A stretch of 64,000 bases of DNA from Pyrinomonadaceae bacterium (lineage in GTDB: Bacteria > Acidobacteriota > Blastocatellia > Pyrinomonadales > Pyrinomonadaceae), in the NCBI GenBank assembly GCA_014380365.1, contig JACMJZ010000024.1:124001-188000 (forward strand), given 5' to 3'. The notes beneath the pieces are model-generated. The model worked only from the letters and a program-made list of their open reading frames with translations. It did not search any database and had not been told where the DNA came from. How positions within the stretch are numbered: position 1 is the first letter of the stretch; every line of letters begins with the position of its first letter. The translations under genes and the position numbers were made by a program. Of this stretch, positions 54,984 to 64,000 are shown piece by piece.

Positions 54984-57900
54984 ATGTCAACTGCTGCAAA
55001 AACTCTCCTACTCATGTTCATTCTCTGCCTGTCGTCAACTGCCAGCGCGCAAACGCATCGCGGGTCAGTGCGCGGGACAATTACCGATCAGAATGGTGCG
55101 GTCATTCTCGGCGCGGAAGTTAAGCTGATCAATGCGGATACAAACGCGACTCGAATAATGGTTAGCAACGCCGAAGGCGAATACGCGATCTCCTCGTTAC
55201 CGCCGGGCCCCTGCCGACTGGAAGTGTTTGTCCAGGGCTTCGCCAGATTCGTGCGGGACATTACGCTGAATGTGAATCATGAACTACGTGTGAACGTAAC
55301 GATGGAGGTCGGCGGGATTCCCGGCTCTGAGCCCCAAACAATCATTTCATCACCTGATGACTTGAAGAAGGATTCGGCGTCACTGGGCACCGTTATTGAG
55401 AATCGGCAGGTACAAGGGCTACCTCTTGATGGACGAAACTTTTACGAGTTGACTTTGCTTGTGCCTGGAGCCGCTCCGGCAGCGCCGGGTTCTGCCGGAT
55501 CGGTGCGCGGTGATTTTGCTTTTAGCGTTAATGGCGCGCGCGAAGACGGCAACAACTTCCTGCTCGACGGCGTTTACAATATCGATCCAAAACTGAACAC
55601 CTTCGGCGTGCGTCCGCCCGTTGACGCCATCCGCGAGTTTGAAATGCTGACCAGCAGCTACGACGCTTCCTTTGGTCGCAACCCCGGCGCGCAAGTCAAT
55701 GTTGTCCTGAAGTCGGGCGGCAACGATGTTCACGGATCGCTCTTCGAGTTTCATCGCAACGCCGCTTTGGATGCGCGAAACTTTTTCGCGCCCGCCGGCG
55801 AGGCAAAACCAAAGTACATCCGAAATCAGTTTGGCGGCTCGATCGGTGGCCCAATTAAACGCGATCGCACATTTTTCTTCGGTGACTACGAAGGCACGCG
55901 TTCGCGCGAAGGCATTACGCGCGTGACCAACGTGCCGACGCTGCTTGAACGCGCTGGTGATTTCTCGCAGTCGATTGACGTTTTACGCCGCCCGGTCTTC
56001 GTGAGTAACCCTTTCCTGCCGAGAGACCCGATCACCGGCCAACCGCTTTTCGCCTGCAACGCCACTGACCAAACCGGATGCTTCCCCGGCAACCGCGTGC
56101 CGCTCGCGTTTCAACATCCAGTCGGCCGGGCTCTTGCCGCACTCTATCCGGCGCCGAATCGCGACGTCCCCTTTCAAAACTTCGTCTCGTCACCCACACA
56201 AATTGACGACAACAACAGCTTCGACGCGCGTCTCGATCATCGCCTAACTGAACGGACGGATTTGACGGTTCGATATAGCTTCGGCGACCGCAATCTGTTC
56301 GAGCCTTTTACGGGTCCAACCTTTTCACTCGTGCCCGGTTTTGGCGACCAGGTGAAGAGACGCAGCCAGAATGTCATGGCCGCGCTAAACATGGTGCTGA
56401 CGCCGGCTTTTGTAAATGAAACACGGGTAGCCTTGAGTCGGGTTGCTGCTTCGGTAACTCAGGAGGCCAGCCGGCTTAACCAGGACCTGGGCCTGCCGGT
56501 GGTTTCGCCCAATCCACGCGATGCCGGCCTGAGTTTCATCACCGTAGCCGGCTTTTCCCCGCTGGGAGATGAAGGCAATAACCCTCAAAACAGCGTCACG
56601 AATGTCTATCAGGTTCTGGACACGGCAAACTACGTCCGAGGCAGTCACTTGATTAAGTCTGGCTTGGACTTCCGCTTCGCGCAGCAAAACGCGTTTCGCG
56701 ACGTTGAGTCGCGCGGGCGCATCACGTTTTCACCGTTCGCGCAAATCTCCGGCAACGCGCTGGCGGATATGCTGTTGGGCTTCCCAATTTTCACGAGCGT
56801 GGCTCGGGTGGATAACCCGCAGCACCTGCGCACGCAGAGTTACAATTTCTTTGTCAACGACAGCTTCCGCGTTAGTCCGCGGCTGACGCTGACCGCGGGC
56901 TTGCGTTACGAATACAACACGCCGCCAGTTGACACCACGGACCGCGCGAATGTGTACGACGTGGCTACGGGGACGCTAGTGCAGGTAGGGACCAACGGCG
57001 TTCCTCGCGGCGGCTTTAAGCCCGACAGAAACAACTTCGCGCCGCGTGTAGGTTTCGCCTGGACGCTCGGCAAGGATCAGGCGACCGTAGTGCGCGCCGG
57101 CTACGGAATTTACTACGATCAGTCGGCGCTGGCGCCGGGTGAGGCGCTCTATTTCAATTCGCCTTATTTCGACAACAACATTTTCTTCTCGCTGCCTGGT
57201 TTGCCGTTGACCTTGAGCAATCCCTTTCCTTCATTCTTCCCATTCCCGCTGCCCGATTCGGCGCTGGCTATTCAACGCGACCTGCGCACGGCCTACATGC
57301 AGCATTGGAATTTCAATGTGCAGCATGAGGTGCGTCGCAATAGCGTATTGGAAGTTGGATACGTCGGCTCCAAGGGAACGAAGCTACTGACAGCCCGCGA
57401 CATAAACCAACCGCAACCAAGCGTGTTGCCGCCAGGATTGCCGTTCGTGCCCCGGCCGAACCCTCGGTTTGACGACATCAATTTGCTCGAGTCGCGGGCG
57501 AATTCGAATTACCACAGCCTTCAGGCGCGCTACCAACAGCGCTTCTCGAAAGGTCTCGCGGCGCTGGTGTCATACACCTGGTCGAAGTCGATTGACGACG
57601 CGTCAAACTTTTTTAGCAGCGCGGGCGATCCAAACTTTCCCCAGGATAGCAACAACGTCCGGGCCGAGCGCGGGCGTTCAAACTTCGACGTCAGACATCG
57701 CCTGTCTGCGAGCTATTCGTATGACCTTCCGTTCGGCAAGGGCAGCCGCCATCTGGCTGACTCCGGTTGGGTTTCCACTTTCCTGAGCGGTTGGCAGACC
57801 TTCGGCATTGTTACTCTGCAAACGGGCAGGCCATTCACCGTCGCGCTGCTGTCGGAAATCGACAACAGCGGAACCGGGCGGTCGATTCTCGGCTTCGGCG

Positions 57901-58244
57901 CCAATGACCGTCCAAATGTCGTCGGCAATCCGAGCCTGGCTAACCGTTCCGCCGGGCAGTGGTTCAACCAAAGCGCATTTGCTTTCCCGGCGCCAGGAAC
58001 TTTTGGCAACGCCGGCCGCAACATTCTCGAGGGGCCGGGCTACACCAACGTGAACGCATCGCTGGTGAAGAACACTGCGCTTTCAGAGCGGTTCAACCTG
58101 CAGTTACGCGCAGAGGCTTTCAATCTATTCAATCATCCAAACTTTAACTTGCCGGATAATTTCCTGGGCTCGCCGACGTTTGGTCAGATCACTTCGGCTC
58201 GCGATCCGCGTCACCTACAGTTTGGCGTAAAGCTGCTGTTTTAG
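54984..58244 (+). CDS. TonB-dependent receptor with carboxypeptidase-regulatory domain (Oar-like)
   Basis: 1086 aa from the ATG at 54984, preceded by AAGGGG and giving a signal peptide (~1-23, STASAQ). CarboxypepD_reg-like domain at ~26-115 ([29 protein letters not shown]), plug at ~135-250 ([33 protein letters not shown]), then the barrel, ending LQFGVKLLF with a terminal aromatic. It is paralogous to and divergent from the previous receptor, with ~250 bp between the starts. Sits in the outer membrane; substrate unknown. A truncated DedA fragment follows. Confidence 0.93.
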   Translation: MSTAAKTLLLMFILCLSSTASAQTHRGSVRGTITDQNGAVILGAEVKLINADTNATRIMVSNAEGEYAISSLPPGPCRLEVFVQGFARFVRDITLNVNHELRVNVTMEVGGIPGSEPQTIISSPDDLKKDSASLGTVIENRQVQGLPLDGRNFYELTLLVPGAAPAAPGSAGSVRGDFAFSVNGAREDGNNFLLDGVYNIDPKLNTFGVRPPVDAIREFEMLTSSYDASFGRNPGAQVNVVLKSGGNDVHGSLFEFHRNAALDARNFFAPAGEAKPKYIRNQFGGSIGGPIKRDRTFFFGDYEGTRSREGITRVTNVPTLLERAGDFSQSIDVLRRPVFVSNPFLPRDPITGQPLFACNATDQTGCFPGNRVPLAFQHPVGRALAALYPAPNRDVPFQNFVSSPTQIDDNNSFDARLDHRLTERTDLTVRYSFGDRNLFEPFTGPTFSLVPGFGDQVKRRSQNVMAALNMVLTPAFVNETRVALSRVAASVTQEASRLNQDLGLPVVSPNPRDAGLSFITVAGFSPLGDEGNNPQNSVTNVYQVLDTANYVRGSHLIKSGLDFRFAQQNAFRDVESRGRITFSPFAQISGNALADMLLGFPIFTSVARVDNPQHLRTQSYNFFVNDSFRVSPRLTLTAGLRYEYNTPPVDTTDRANVYDVATGTLVQVGTNGVPRGGFKPDRNNFAPRVGFAWTLGKDQATVVRAGYGIYYDQSALAPGEALYFNSPYFDNNIFFSLPGLPLTLSNPFPSFFPFPLPDSALAIQRDLRTAYMQHWNFNVQHEVRRNSVLEVGYVGSKGTKLLTARDINQPQPSVLPPGLPFVPRPNPRFDDINLLESRANSNYHSLQARYQQRFSKGLAALVSYTWSKSIDDASNFFSSAGDPNFPQDSNNVRAERGRSNFDVRHRLSASYSYDLPFGKGSRHLADSGWVSTFLSGWQTFGIVTLQTGRPFTVALLSEIDNSGTGRSILGFGANDRPNVVGNPSLANRSAGQWFNQSAFAFPAPGTFGNAGRNILEGPGYTNVNASLVKNTALSERFNLQLRAEAFNLFNHPNFNLPDNFLGSPTFGQITSARDPRHLQFGVKLLF

Positions 58245-58265
58245 ATTTTGGAGTGGGAGGCGAAA

Positions 58266-58282
58266 GAGCGGGGGCAAGCCCG
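58266..58282. repeat. Half-element of family A at a gene breakpoint
   Basis: GAGCGGGGGCAAGCCCG matches the arms at 3780 and 15968. It directly precedes the first codons that resemble DedA. Confidence 0.65.
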
Positions 58283-58290
58283 GCCTGGCG

Positions 58291-58632
58291 GTGTTCATGT
58301 GTCGCCTCGTACCCGGAATACGCTCATTAATTTCAATCCCGGCCGGAATTGGCAAAATGAACCTGGCGCCATTCCTGGCTTACACGGCCATCGGCGCGAC
58401 GATCTGGACGGCGCAGCTGGCCTATCTGGGTTACTTGCTGGGGAGTAGTTTTCGGCAAGTCGGCGACTATCTCGATCCGGCCTCGTGGGTGGTGTCTAGC
58501 ATCATCGCGGTGATCTATGTGGTGCGCGTCATCCGGTTTAAAGGGCGGGCAAGTCTCCGCCCTGAAGGGCGAGACATAACTAACTCTTCAATTGGACGTC
58601 GAACATTTGCAACTGATGGAGACAAAGTATGA
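58291..58632 (+). pseudogene. C-terminal fragment of a DedA-family membrane protein
   Basis: From about 58284 the frame reads LAVFMCRLVPGIRSLISIPAGIGKMNLAPFLAYT, then a membrane helix and SFRQVGDYLDPASW, the conserved second half of DedA/SNARE-associated flippase-like proteins. The first half (re-entrant loop and about two helices) is absent; the frame is joined to a half-repeat at 58266-58282. The C-terminal ~30 residues (RASLRPEGRDITNSS) are out of family. A GTG at 58291 could start a 113-aa product, but it is most likely a relic. Confidence 0.7.
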
Positions 58633-59078
58633 CGAAGCTCACAACAATAGTCTTGCTTTTACTCGCCTGCCTGGCGGTGGCAAATGCGCAGAGCAAAGAA
58701 ACCTATCGAGATGAAAAAGTTGCGGCCGAGTTGATTGCGCTCGTACGTCAATGGGACGCCGCGATAGTCAAACATGACGCAGCCACGCTCGATAAACTGT
58801 TAGCTGCTGAGTTCACCCTCTCTGGTTTATCCAAAGCCGCATACCTGGCTCACGTCAAATCAGCTCGTAACGATGTGGTCTCCGCAATGAGCGGTGAGTT
58901 TGACGTGCGGGTATACGGTGATACAGCGGTCTTGATTGCAGTTGACGAAATCAAGTCGGGAAAAAACGGGGAGACTACTGAGTGGTACCGGTACATCGAC
59001 GTTTGGGTCAAACGCGACGGGCGTTGGCAGTGCGTCGTCACCGAGTCGTCGCAAGTCAAGAAGCCTCGAGCTGGCTAG
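58629..59078 (+). CDS. Exported SnoaL/DUF4440-like (NTF2 fold) protein
   Basis: 149 aa with a signal peptide (~1-21, VANAQ). ELIALVRQWDAAIVKHDAATLDKLLAAEFTLSG, then FDVRVYGDTAVLIAVDEIKS and WVKRDGRWQCVVTESSQV, match the cone-shaped NTF2-like/DUF4440 fold. These bind small ligands or act as isomerases; no catalytic His/Asp is evident. The ATG overlaps the end of the DedA relic by 4 bp (ATGA) on the same strand. Confidence 0.82.
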   Translation: MTKLTTIVLLLLACLAVANAQSKETYRDEKVAAELIALVRQWDAAIVKHDAATLDKLLAAEFTLSGLSKAAYLAHVKSARNDVVSAMSGEFDVRVYGDTAVLIAVDEIKSGKNGETTEWYRYIDVWVKRDGRWQCVVTESSQVKKPRAG

Positions 59079-59086
59079 GGCGCGCC

Positions 59087-59569
59087 TTACGACCGCTGCG
59101 TATCTCGCTCTTTGTAAACCGGTTCAAGTGTGCGAGTGGTGTGGTCGGTTACGCTTGCAACAGGCGCATGCGCCGCAGCAATTTGTGGCACTGCCGTCTC
59201 GGCCAGGGTCGGCCTTTGGGTCGGAGCGGGAACTGACAACTGAGGAATGCTGAGTACACGAGACAATTGACGGACGAGCAGCCCAACGATAGTCAGGATG
59301 ATCAGCAGCGAAACCAATATCAGAACCATGCCGCCCTCGGATACACTGAGTCCTCTTTCAATGAGCGTCATCACTACCGCAAAGACCATCCCGAAACCGC
59401 CAAGCGTAACCGCCGCGATAGCTACCGAAATAGCCCAGGCTGCACCAACTAATTTAGTAGGCGCCACGCCGGCCTGAGTCAGTGTTGACTTCAAATTAGC
59501 TCCGCATCGGTTGCAGTAGCTCAATTCTGGCGAAACTTCCGCACCGCAGGACTGGCAATACATATTCAT
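59087..59569 (-). CDS. Zinc-ribbon membrane protein
   Basis: 160 aa. CQSCGAE and CNRCGAN at ~5-25 form a CxxC-x(n)-CxxC zinc ribbon at the N-terminus. Two membrane helices follow (~43-68 and ~80-103), then a Pro/Thr-rich tail ending in a charged segment. No known function; such zinc-ribbon plus TM proteins are common and uncharacterised. It converges with the NTF2-like gene with an 8 bp gap. Confidence 0.75.
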   Translation of the reverse strand: MNMYCQSCGAEVSPELSYCNRCGANLKSTLTQAGVAPTKLVGAAWAISVAIAAVTLGGFGMVFAVVMTLIERGLSVSEGGMVLILVSLLIILTIVGLLVRQLSRVLSIPQLSVPAPTQRPTLAETAVPQIAAAHAPVASVTDHTTRTLEPVYKERDTQRS

Positions 59570-59713
59570 TTACCTCTGCCTGACTTACGACACCAAGCAC
59601 CAGCAAGTTCACGAACACTCGAGTAGTGTTGCCTGGTTCGTCATTTCGCGTTCTTTGTGGATCGTCTTATGGCGCCGATGACCGCGAGCTACAGTCGTCA
59701 CGCCCAGGGAGTC

Positions 59714-60208
59714 TCATCTGACCGTAGCCAGGCACTCTATTTCCACGCGAGCGTTCAGCGCCAGGCCGTTCACGCCGAATGCGCTACGGGCGGGCAACCG
59801 ATCCTTAGTGAAGTAGGTGGTATAAACCTCATTCATCGCGCCCCACTCACTCATGTCGGCCAGCATCACTGTACATTTCACCACCTCATTTAGTGACGAC
59901 CCATTTCGCTCGAGGGCGCCGCGGATGTTCTCCAACGTCTGCTTCGTCTCGGCCTTGATCCCGCCGGGGACAAGCCCGGAGCTGTCAGTTCCGAGCTTCC
60001 CTGAGAGGTAAAGCATGTGACCCACACGCACGGCTTCGGAAAAAGGCAGCGGACGCGGGCTGGCAGACGAAAGATACTCAACCTTCGGATAAGTGGCCGC
60101 GGATGGTCGCACCGGAGGCTTCGGCTTGCTCTTCTGCTGAGCTTCAGCGTTACAAGTGAAAGACAAACCGAGGCAAAGGATCGTGATGAGTCTGATGGTT
60201 GATTTCAT
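59714..60208 (-). CDS. Exported RidA/YjgF-family protein
   Basis: 164 aa from the ATG at 60208, behind AAAGGGAG. A signal peptide (~1-24, CNAEAQ) precedes the RidA domain (~35-164): GHMLYLSGKLGTDSSG, NIRGALERNGSSLNEVVKCTVMLADMSEW and the signature LPARSAFGVNGLALNARVEIECLA, whose Arg is the imine-binding residue. Cytosolic RidA deaminates reactive enamines; a secreted form implies another substrate or role outside the cytoplasm. It follows a small membrane gene on the same strand. Confidence 0.85.
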   Translation of the reverse strand: MKSTIRLITILCLGLSFTCNAEAQQKSKPKPPVRPSAATYPKVEYLSSASPRPLPFSEAVRVGHMLYLSGKLGTDSSGLVPGGIKAETKQTLENIRGALERNGSSLNEVVKCTVMLADMSEWGAMNEVYTTYFTKDRLPARSAFGVNGLALNARVEIECLATVR

Positions 60209-60241
60209 AATCCCAACTCCCTTTAACAAACGCCTATGAGT

Positions 60242-60646
60242 TTAGTTCCCGCGACTGAGCCAGAGCATCGCTGCGCCAAAGCAGGCACAGGACAAGCCGT
60301 CTACTGCGGTCCACCATGATGGCATTCCAGATGTGTAATCAATAACGAAGAATACAGGCCCGGCCAACACGAAGGAAATGCCGTTGAGCAAAACAAGCGC
60401 GCGGAAGCGTCGCACATCAGACGCAATTATCCAGAGCGAGATTCCATGCATCCCGTAAGCGTAGGATGCCTGACGGATCAGGAACATGAGGACTGACCCT
60501 TCCGGCATTGGACCCAGGCCGAGCCACGCGTGGGAAGCCTCCATCCACGCACGAGGCATGACCACCGCGATGAACGCGAGCATCTCAAGCAATCCCACGA
60601 GACGCAACAGCCAGGTGAGTAGGAGTTTTCGATCCTCTTCCTTCAT
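60242..60646 (-). CDS. Small four-helix membrane protein of unknown function
   Basis: 134 aa with four hydrophobic segments (~11-31, 51-74, 82-104, 110-131) and a GMHGISLWIIASD motif. No family recognised. It precedes the RidA gene on the same strand with a 33 bp gap, so the two are probably co-transcribed. Confidence 0.65.
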   Translation of the reverse strand: MKEEDRKLLLTWLLRLVGLLEMLAFIAVVMPRAWMEASHAWLGLGPMPEGSVLMFLIRQASYAYGMHGISLWIIASDVRRFRALVLLNGISFVLAGPVFFVIDYTSGMPSWWTAVDGLSCACFGAAMLWLSRGN

Positions 60647-60761
60647 TTTACCTGGCGCCCTTCAACGCCTCACGGCGGGTGTTGTTCTCATAGAATTTCG
60701 CACTAGCGTGAACGTAGGGGCGGACCTGTGTGGCCGGCCCTGCATGTTTCGTGCTCGTGAT

Positions 60762-61199
60762 TCAGGCAAGCCCGATTAGCCCGCTCAACACCTTGCTAAG
60801 AGATTCGGGCATCTTGTCAAACGTGATGACACGCTTCGCAAGATCGAGGCGTTTCAGCTTCGCGCACAGTATGACGAAGCCGACGACAGCGCCGGCGGCG
60901 ATTATCGTTAGAGGATCAAGCGCGCCCGCTTCCGCTCCTTCTCGGCTGTCTGCCAGCAACAGATCAATCTTCGGGTCGTCTGCTTGTTCGACGGCCTTGA
61001 TGACGTGACGGCTTAACTCAGTCCGCGTTTTGTCATCCATGCCGAAGTCGAGGTCGTCGATCGCGAGTCCCGCAGCCTTTGCCGCCGCTTGGGCTTCCTG
61101 ATTCAGGGCGTCACGATCGAGATCATTCTCAGCCGCCAGTGCCTGCACGAAATACTCAAGCGTTAGCTCCTCGACGGAGGCCGGTTGTCGTTTGCTCAT
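60762..61199 (-). CDS. Single-TM partner protein of the CHAT protease gene
   Basis: 145 aa. An acidic, helical N-terminal region (~1-90; EELTLEYFVQALAAENDLDRDAL) is followed by one hydrophobic helix (~97-113, TIIAAGAVVGFVILCA) and a basic C-terminal segment (KLKRLDLAKRV). It starts 18 bp after the CHAT gene on the same strand, so co-expression is near certain. No family is recognised. Inference: a membrane-acting effector or regulator linked to the CHAT protease. Confidence 0.6.
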   Translation of the reverse strand: MSKRQPASVEELTLEYFVQALAAENDLDRDALNQEAQAAAKAAGLAIDDLDFGMDDKTRTELSRHVIKAVEQADDPKIDLLLADSREGAEAGALDPLTIIAAGAVVGFVILCAKLKRLDLAKRVITFDKMPESLSKVLSGLIGLA

Positions 61200-61217
61200 T
61201 TGTCCTCCTTAACGGAT

Positions 61218-63422
61218 CTAATTGTAGGTTGACATGCCCACGCCTCTGAGACAAAACGCAGCCCAGTGATACGGGTTTGGATACTTGATCCGCAATTCTC
61301 GCATCGCCACCCGGAATGCGTCGGCATAGGTCTTCGCGCCGCCTTGCACGTAGTCGTACAACCTGCAAGCAAAGTAGTTTCCCGCGGGGAGATAGACCGG
61401 CCAAAGCGATGCGACATGACTGCGCACGCCGGAGCGATACAAGGCACGAGACAGGCCCATCCCCTCACCGATCCCCCGCTGCCGTTCCAATCCAACCACA
61501 CAGGCGTTCAAAACTAAGAAATCTGTTTCCAGGCTGAAGTCCCCCAAGGCCGCTGCCGTCAGATTCGGGCGGACCGGCGCCGGCAGCTTCCCATCGTTTG
61601 CCAGATAAAGTCCCGACTCTGACCCGCGCTCTCGATTGAACACCGCATGCGCGGTTACAAAGCCCACTTGAGCTTGCGCGAGCTGCTGCTGGAACGCTTG
61701 TATGCTGGCAGCTTCCCAGCAAAGGTTGTCAGCGACGGTCACGGCGCCTTCGGCTTCAAGATGGTCTCCAACCTTGTGAAACGCTGCCAGCGCCTGCGGG
61801 TTATCTTTTCGCCGCAGGTAATCAGCTTGCGTTCCAGTGCCGAGGCAGGTGTAACGTTTTGTGGGCTTTCCGCGCAACGAAGCAAGACCGATGAGCGCCA
61901 TCGCCGAGGGGACCACGCTGGCCGAGCAATACTCAAGTAGTGAATTCTCGCCAATCGCCGCCGACAGCACGGGCAGCCGGTTGAGCCACGGATCCAATAC
62001 CAGATAAAGATGCTCTCCCGAGGCGCCGTCAGAGAGAAGGTAGGCGGCAAGCTTCTCGCCGGCCTCGCGCCAGCGTTCGGGAAAATCCGAGTGCTTCAGG
62101 TAGTCCTGAGGACGCGCTGGATTGCCGCTTCGCGAGATGGGCGCATACGTGTCCGCAAGACTGCGCCAGAGGCTCGCCCACTCGTCGCGCTTGACGCCGA
62201 GAGGCGCGCAAGGACTAATTTGGCCGTCACCCTTGATCTGGAAAAGATGAGTACCGTGCTGATCGGCGAACAGATAGCAAAACCGTGCCTTGCGCCCGCT
62301 AGCTTTTTGGAATCGCTCGAGCACTTCCACAAGGGCGCTCCCTGCCGGTGATATTTTGTGCTTCGCGATCAAGAAACGAGAAAGTTCGGAGTTGTTGGCC
62401 CAGTCCAGCGAACTAACCAATTCGACACGGAGTTTTTGTTTTAGCTCTAGGTCGTCGCTTTCGTGAAGCAAACCCAGCTTAGCCGAAGCGAGTCCGCGAA
62501 TTACGGAGCCAACCTGATCGCCGAATAGAATCCGATCTCCGGCCTCGCCCAAACCGTCGGATACGGACGACGCTGTCGCATAGGCCTCCTCGAAAGCGTC
62601 GCGCGCTTCCTCAAAACGCCCTGCCTCGAGATAAGCCTGCCCCAACGACGAAAGCGCCTGGCCACGTTTCAGAGAACCTTCAAACGTTGCCTTCACGGCC
62701 TCTTCGAGGAAGTTCACGGTGGCTTCCTCGTTTCCTGCGAGTTTTTCCAGCAGCCCACTCATCTTTAGCGCATGACCGCGCAGGTCCCCTAGTTCAACTG
62801 GGTATTGATCGATCAGTTGCAAAGCTTCATCGAGGTCGCTTTGGGCCGTCGCACCTTCGTCCTTCACACTGTCAAGATGGAACAGGATGGGAACGCGATC
62901 AACCGCCGAAGCGACAAACACAAACCTTCCCAGCGCCTCGCCAAGAAACTCGCGGCTCTTGTTGTGTGCCTCCTTCGCCTGTTGCAATACCTGCCGAAAC
63001 TGAGCGGCGGGCGTCATGATTCCGTCAATGCTCAGGCCCTGCGCGGCGTTGTAACCAATAGCCAGGGTCATCCACCAGCCCGCGTACAAAATGAGCAGTG
63101 GGTCGCTGGACTGGTCGGCAAATTCCTGATAACTCAGCAGGTGGTCTACTGCCTCCTGAACTCGCCCAAGTTCCAGCCCAATACTACCCAACGACCGGTG
63201 AAGCTCTGCGCGCTGCCGTGGCGGACTGCGGTCGAATGCGAGCGCTTCGAGACCGATCTGATAAGCCTGAACTGGTTTATGCTCCGCGAGTTGGCTCATC
63301 TGTTTGAGGGCCATCAGCACTTTCCCAAAGTGTTCTACTTCCTGCTGGTCAACAGGTGTGCCGGCGGGCTTATAGTCCTCAAATCTCTTCCGGGCCTGCT
63401 TGATTTCTTCGCTTTGATCCAT
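61218..63422 (-). CDS. CHAT-domain (caspase-like) protease with helical repeats
   Basis: 734 aa from the ATG at 63422, behind AAGGAA; a 14-codon extension is possible. Residues ~1-330 are TPR-like helical repeats (RGQALSSLGQAYLEAGRFEEARDAFEEAYATAS). The C-terminal ~200 residues are a CHAT domain: His592 in VTAHAVF and Cys641 in LVLNACVVG are the catalytic dyad, followed by GMGLSRALYRSGVRSHVASLWPV and the ending YHWAAFCLRG. CHAT proteases cleave partner proteins, often in death or defence pathways. A small membrane gene follows directly. Confidence 0.88.
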   Translation of the reverse strand: MDQSEEIKQARKRFEDYKPAGTPVDQQEVEHFGKVLMALKQMSQLAEHKPVQAYQIGLEALAFDRSPPRQRAELHRSLGSIGLELGRVQEAVDHLLSYQEFADQSSDPLLILYAGWWMTLAIGYNAAQGLSIDGIMTPAAQFRQVLQQAKEAHNKSREFLGEALGRFVFVASAVDRVPILFHLDSVKDEGATAQSDLDEALQLIDQYPVELGDLRGHALKMSGLLEKLAGNEEATVNFLEEAVKATFEGSLKRGQALSSLGQAYLEAGRFEEARDAFEEAYATASSVSDGLGEAGDRILFGDQVGSVIRGLASAKLGLLHESDDLELKQKLRVELVSSLDWANNSELSRFLIAKHKISPAGSALVEVLERFQKASGRKARFCYLFADQHGTHLFQIKGDGQISPCAPLGVKRDEWASLWRSLADTYAPISRSGNPARPQDYLKHSDFPERWREAGEKLAAYLLSDGASGEHLYLVLDPWLNRLPVLSAAIGENSLLEYCSASVVPSAMALIGLASLRGKPTKRYTCLGTGTQADYLRRKDNPQALAAFHKVGDHLEAEGAVTVADNLCWEAASIQAFQQQLAQAQVGFVTAHAVFNRERGSESGLYLANDGKLPAPVRPNLTAAALGDFSLETDFLVLNACVVGLERQRGIGEGMGLSRALYRSGVRSHVASLWPVYLPAGNYFACRLYDYVQGGAKTYADAFRVAMRELRIKYPNPYHWAAFCLRGVGMSTYN

Positions 63423-63694
63423 TGGCCTGTTCCTTCCCCGATCCTCTCGAGTGAAGTGCAACATATGAGCCGGCGAGGCAAATTTCAGGACTGCCCAAAG
63501 ACTGGCTACGTACGCGGCATTACACTATCAAGGCCGGTACAGATTGGCCAAGTTTTTGATGGGGGTATGAGCGTTGAGGATTCAGTAGCGGCTTGAATAA
63601 GCTGACTCTGACACTGGAATTAGCTACGTACTGTTCCGCGGATCTGCGGTGCAAGTTAGGAGTAATGAGTACTGAGTGATGATGGAGAACTGCG

Positions 63695-64000
63695 CTAGTT
63701 GGCGGCGATGTTGTAGGCGGCCATTTGCGTCGCGTTGCGCACCAGCAACTTGCCGCCGGCAATCGCGGGATAGTTCCAGGTCTTGCCTTCGAGAGCGGCG
63801 AAACGCGCGACTTCGGAATACTGATCCGGTGAGGCTTTCACGAGGGCCAGTTCACCTGAGTCACTCGAGACGATCAGGTGCCCGCTGGCGAGGATCACCT
63901 GGCCGTAGCCATAGCGGCCGCCCTTCCACTTGCGCGCTCCGGTATTCACATCCAGGCAAGTCAGGATTCCTTCATCCAGTCCGTAGACATGTCCCTCATG
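63695..64000 (-). CDS. PQQ-type beta-propeller protein, C-terminal part (runs off the window)
   Basis: The frame is open to the window edge and reads HEGHVYGLDEGILTCLDV before GARKWKGGRYGYGQVILASGHLIV, typical PQQ/BamB propeller blades. Only the last ~101 residues are seen. Third PQQ-type gene in the window. The codons match the paralogues at 40051 and 49535 in style but the protein is distinct. Confidence 0.85.
   Translation of the reverse strand, partial: HEGHVYGLDEGILTCLDVNTGARKWKGGRYGYGQVILASGHLIVSSDSGELALVKASPDQYSEVARFAALEGKTWNYPAIAGGKLLVRNATQMAAYNIAAN

Overview
The window looks like chromosome from an Acidobacteriota bacterium, probably Blastocatellia/Pyrinomonadales; this is inferred from gene content, not from a marker gene. 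The clues are a VWFA-related protein of the kind named for Acidobacteria, a very large Asp-box (VPS10/sortilin-like) secreted propeller, two Oar-like TonB-dependent receptors with carboxypeptidase-regulatory N-termini, several PQQ-type propellers that begin NWPQWRG, and a dense population of dispersed palindromic repeats. Both tRNA genes encode their CCA ends. There is no phage, IS element, rRNA or CRISPR array.

Layout. 0.2-10.1 kb: envelope and secreted proteins (S41 peptidase, Smr protein, lone receiver domain, DUF4097-like protein, D-Ala-D-Ala dipeptidase, VWFA protein, Asp-box propeller). 10.5-16 kb: FKBP isomerase, citrate synthase, a small DUF2283/DUF4258-like pair attached to tRNA-Arg(UCG), a lipoprotein cytochrome c and a HemQ-like chlorite-dismutase family enzyme. 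16-25 kb: a large secreted protein of unknown catalysis, a giant HEAT/coiled-coil protein, acylphosphatase, apt, a Phd/ParE-type toxin-antitoxin pair and tRNA-Arg(CCU). 25-31.2 kb: M20 amidohydrolase, matrixin-like protease, and a TPR / FecR-like / O-antigen-ligase group that suggests exopolysaccharide work.

31.5-40 kb holds the most coherent undescribed unit: an acyl-adenylating ligase, an acylating aldehyde dehydrogenase (together a carboxylate-reduction pair like EhpF/EhpG or LuxE/LuxC), a GT4 glycosyltransferase, a LolD/MacB-like ATPase and a double FtsX permease, all on the + strand. It reads as a pathway that makes, glycosylates and exports or inserts an envelope metabolite. PQQ-propeller and TPR proteins follow.

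43-51 kb: DUF3616 protein, decayed genes (a protease remnant and a frameshifted helical-repeat gene), a GT-C membrane glycosyltransferase and another PQQ protein. 51-58 kb: two divergent TonB receptors. 58-64 kb: a truncated DedA fragment, small membrane or secreted proteins, a secreted RidA, a CHAT (caspase-like) protease with a small one-TM partner gene, and the end of another PQQ propeller.

Two themes run through the window. First, at least eight families of inverted repeats fill the intergenic gaps and enter coding sequence at several places, supplying internal or terminal peptide segments. Second, tRNA-Arg(CCU) carries a reciprocal 19/56 exchange (C19, G56) of the nearly universal G19-C56 tertiary pair.
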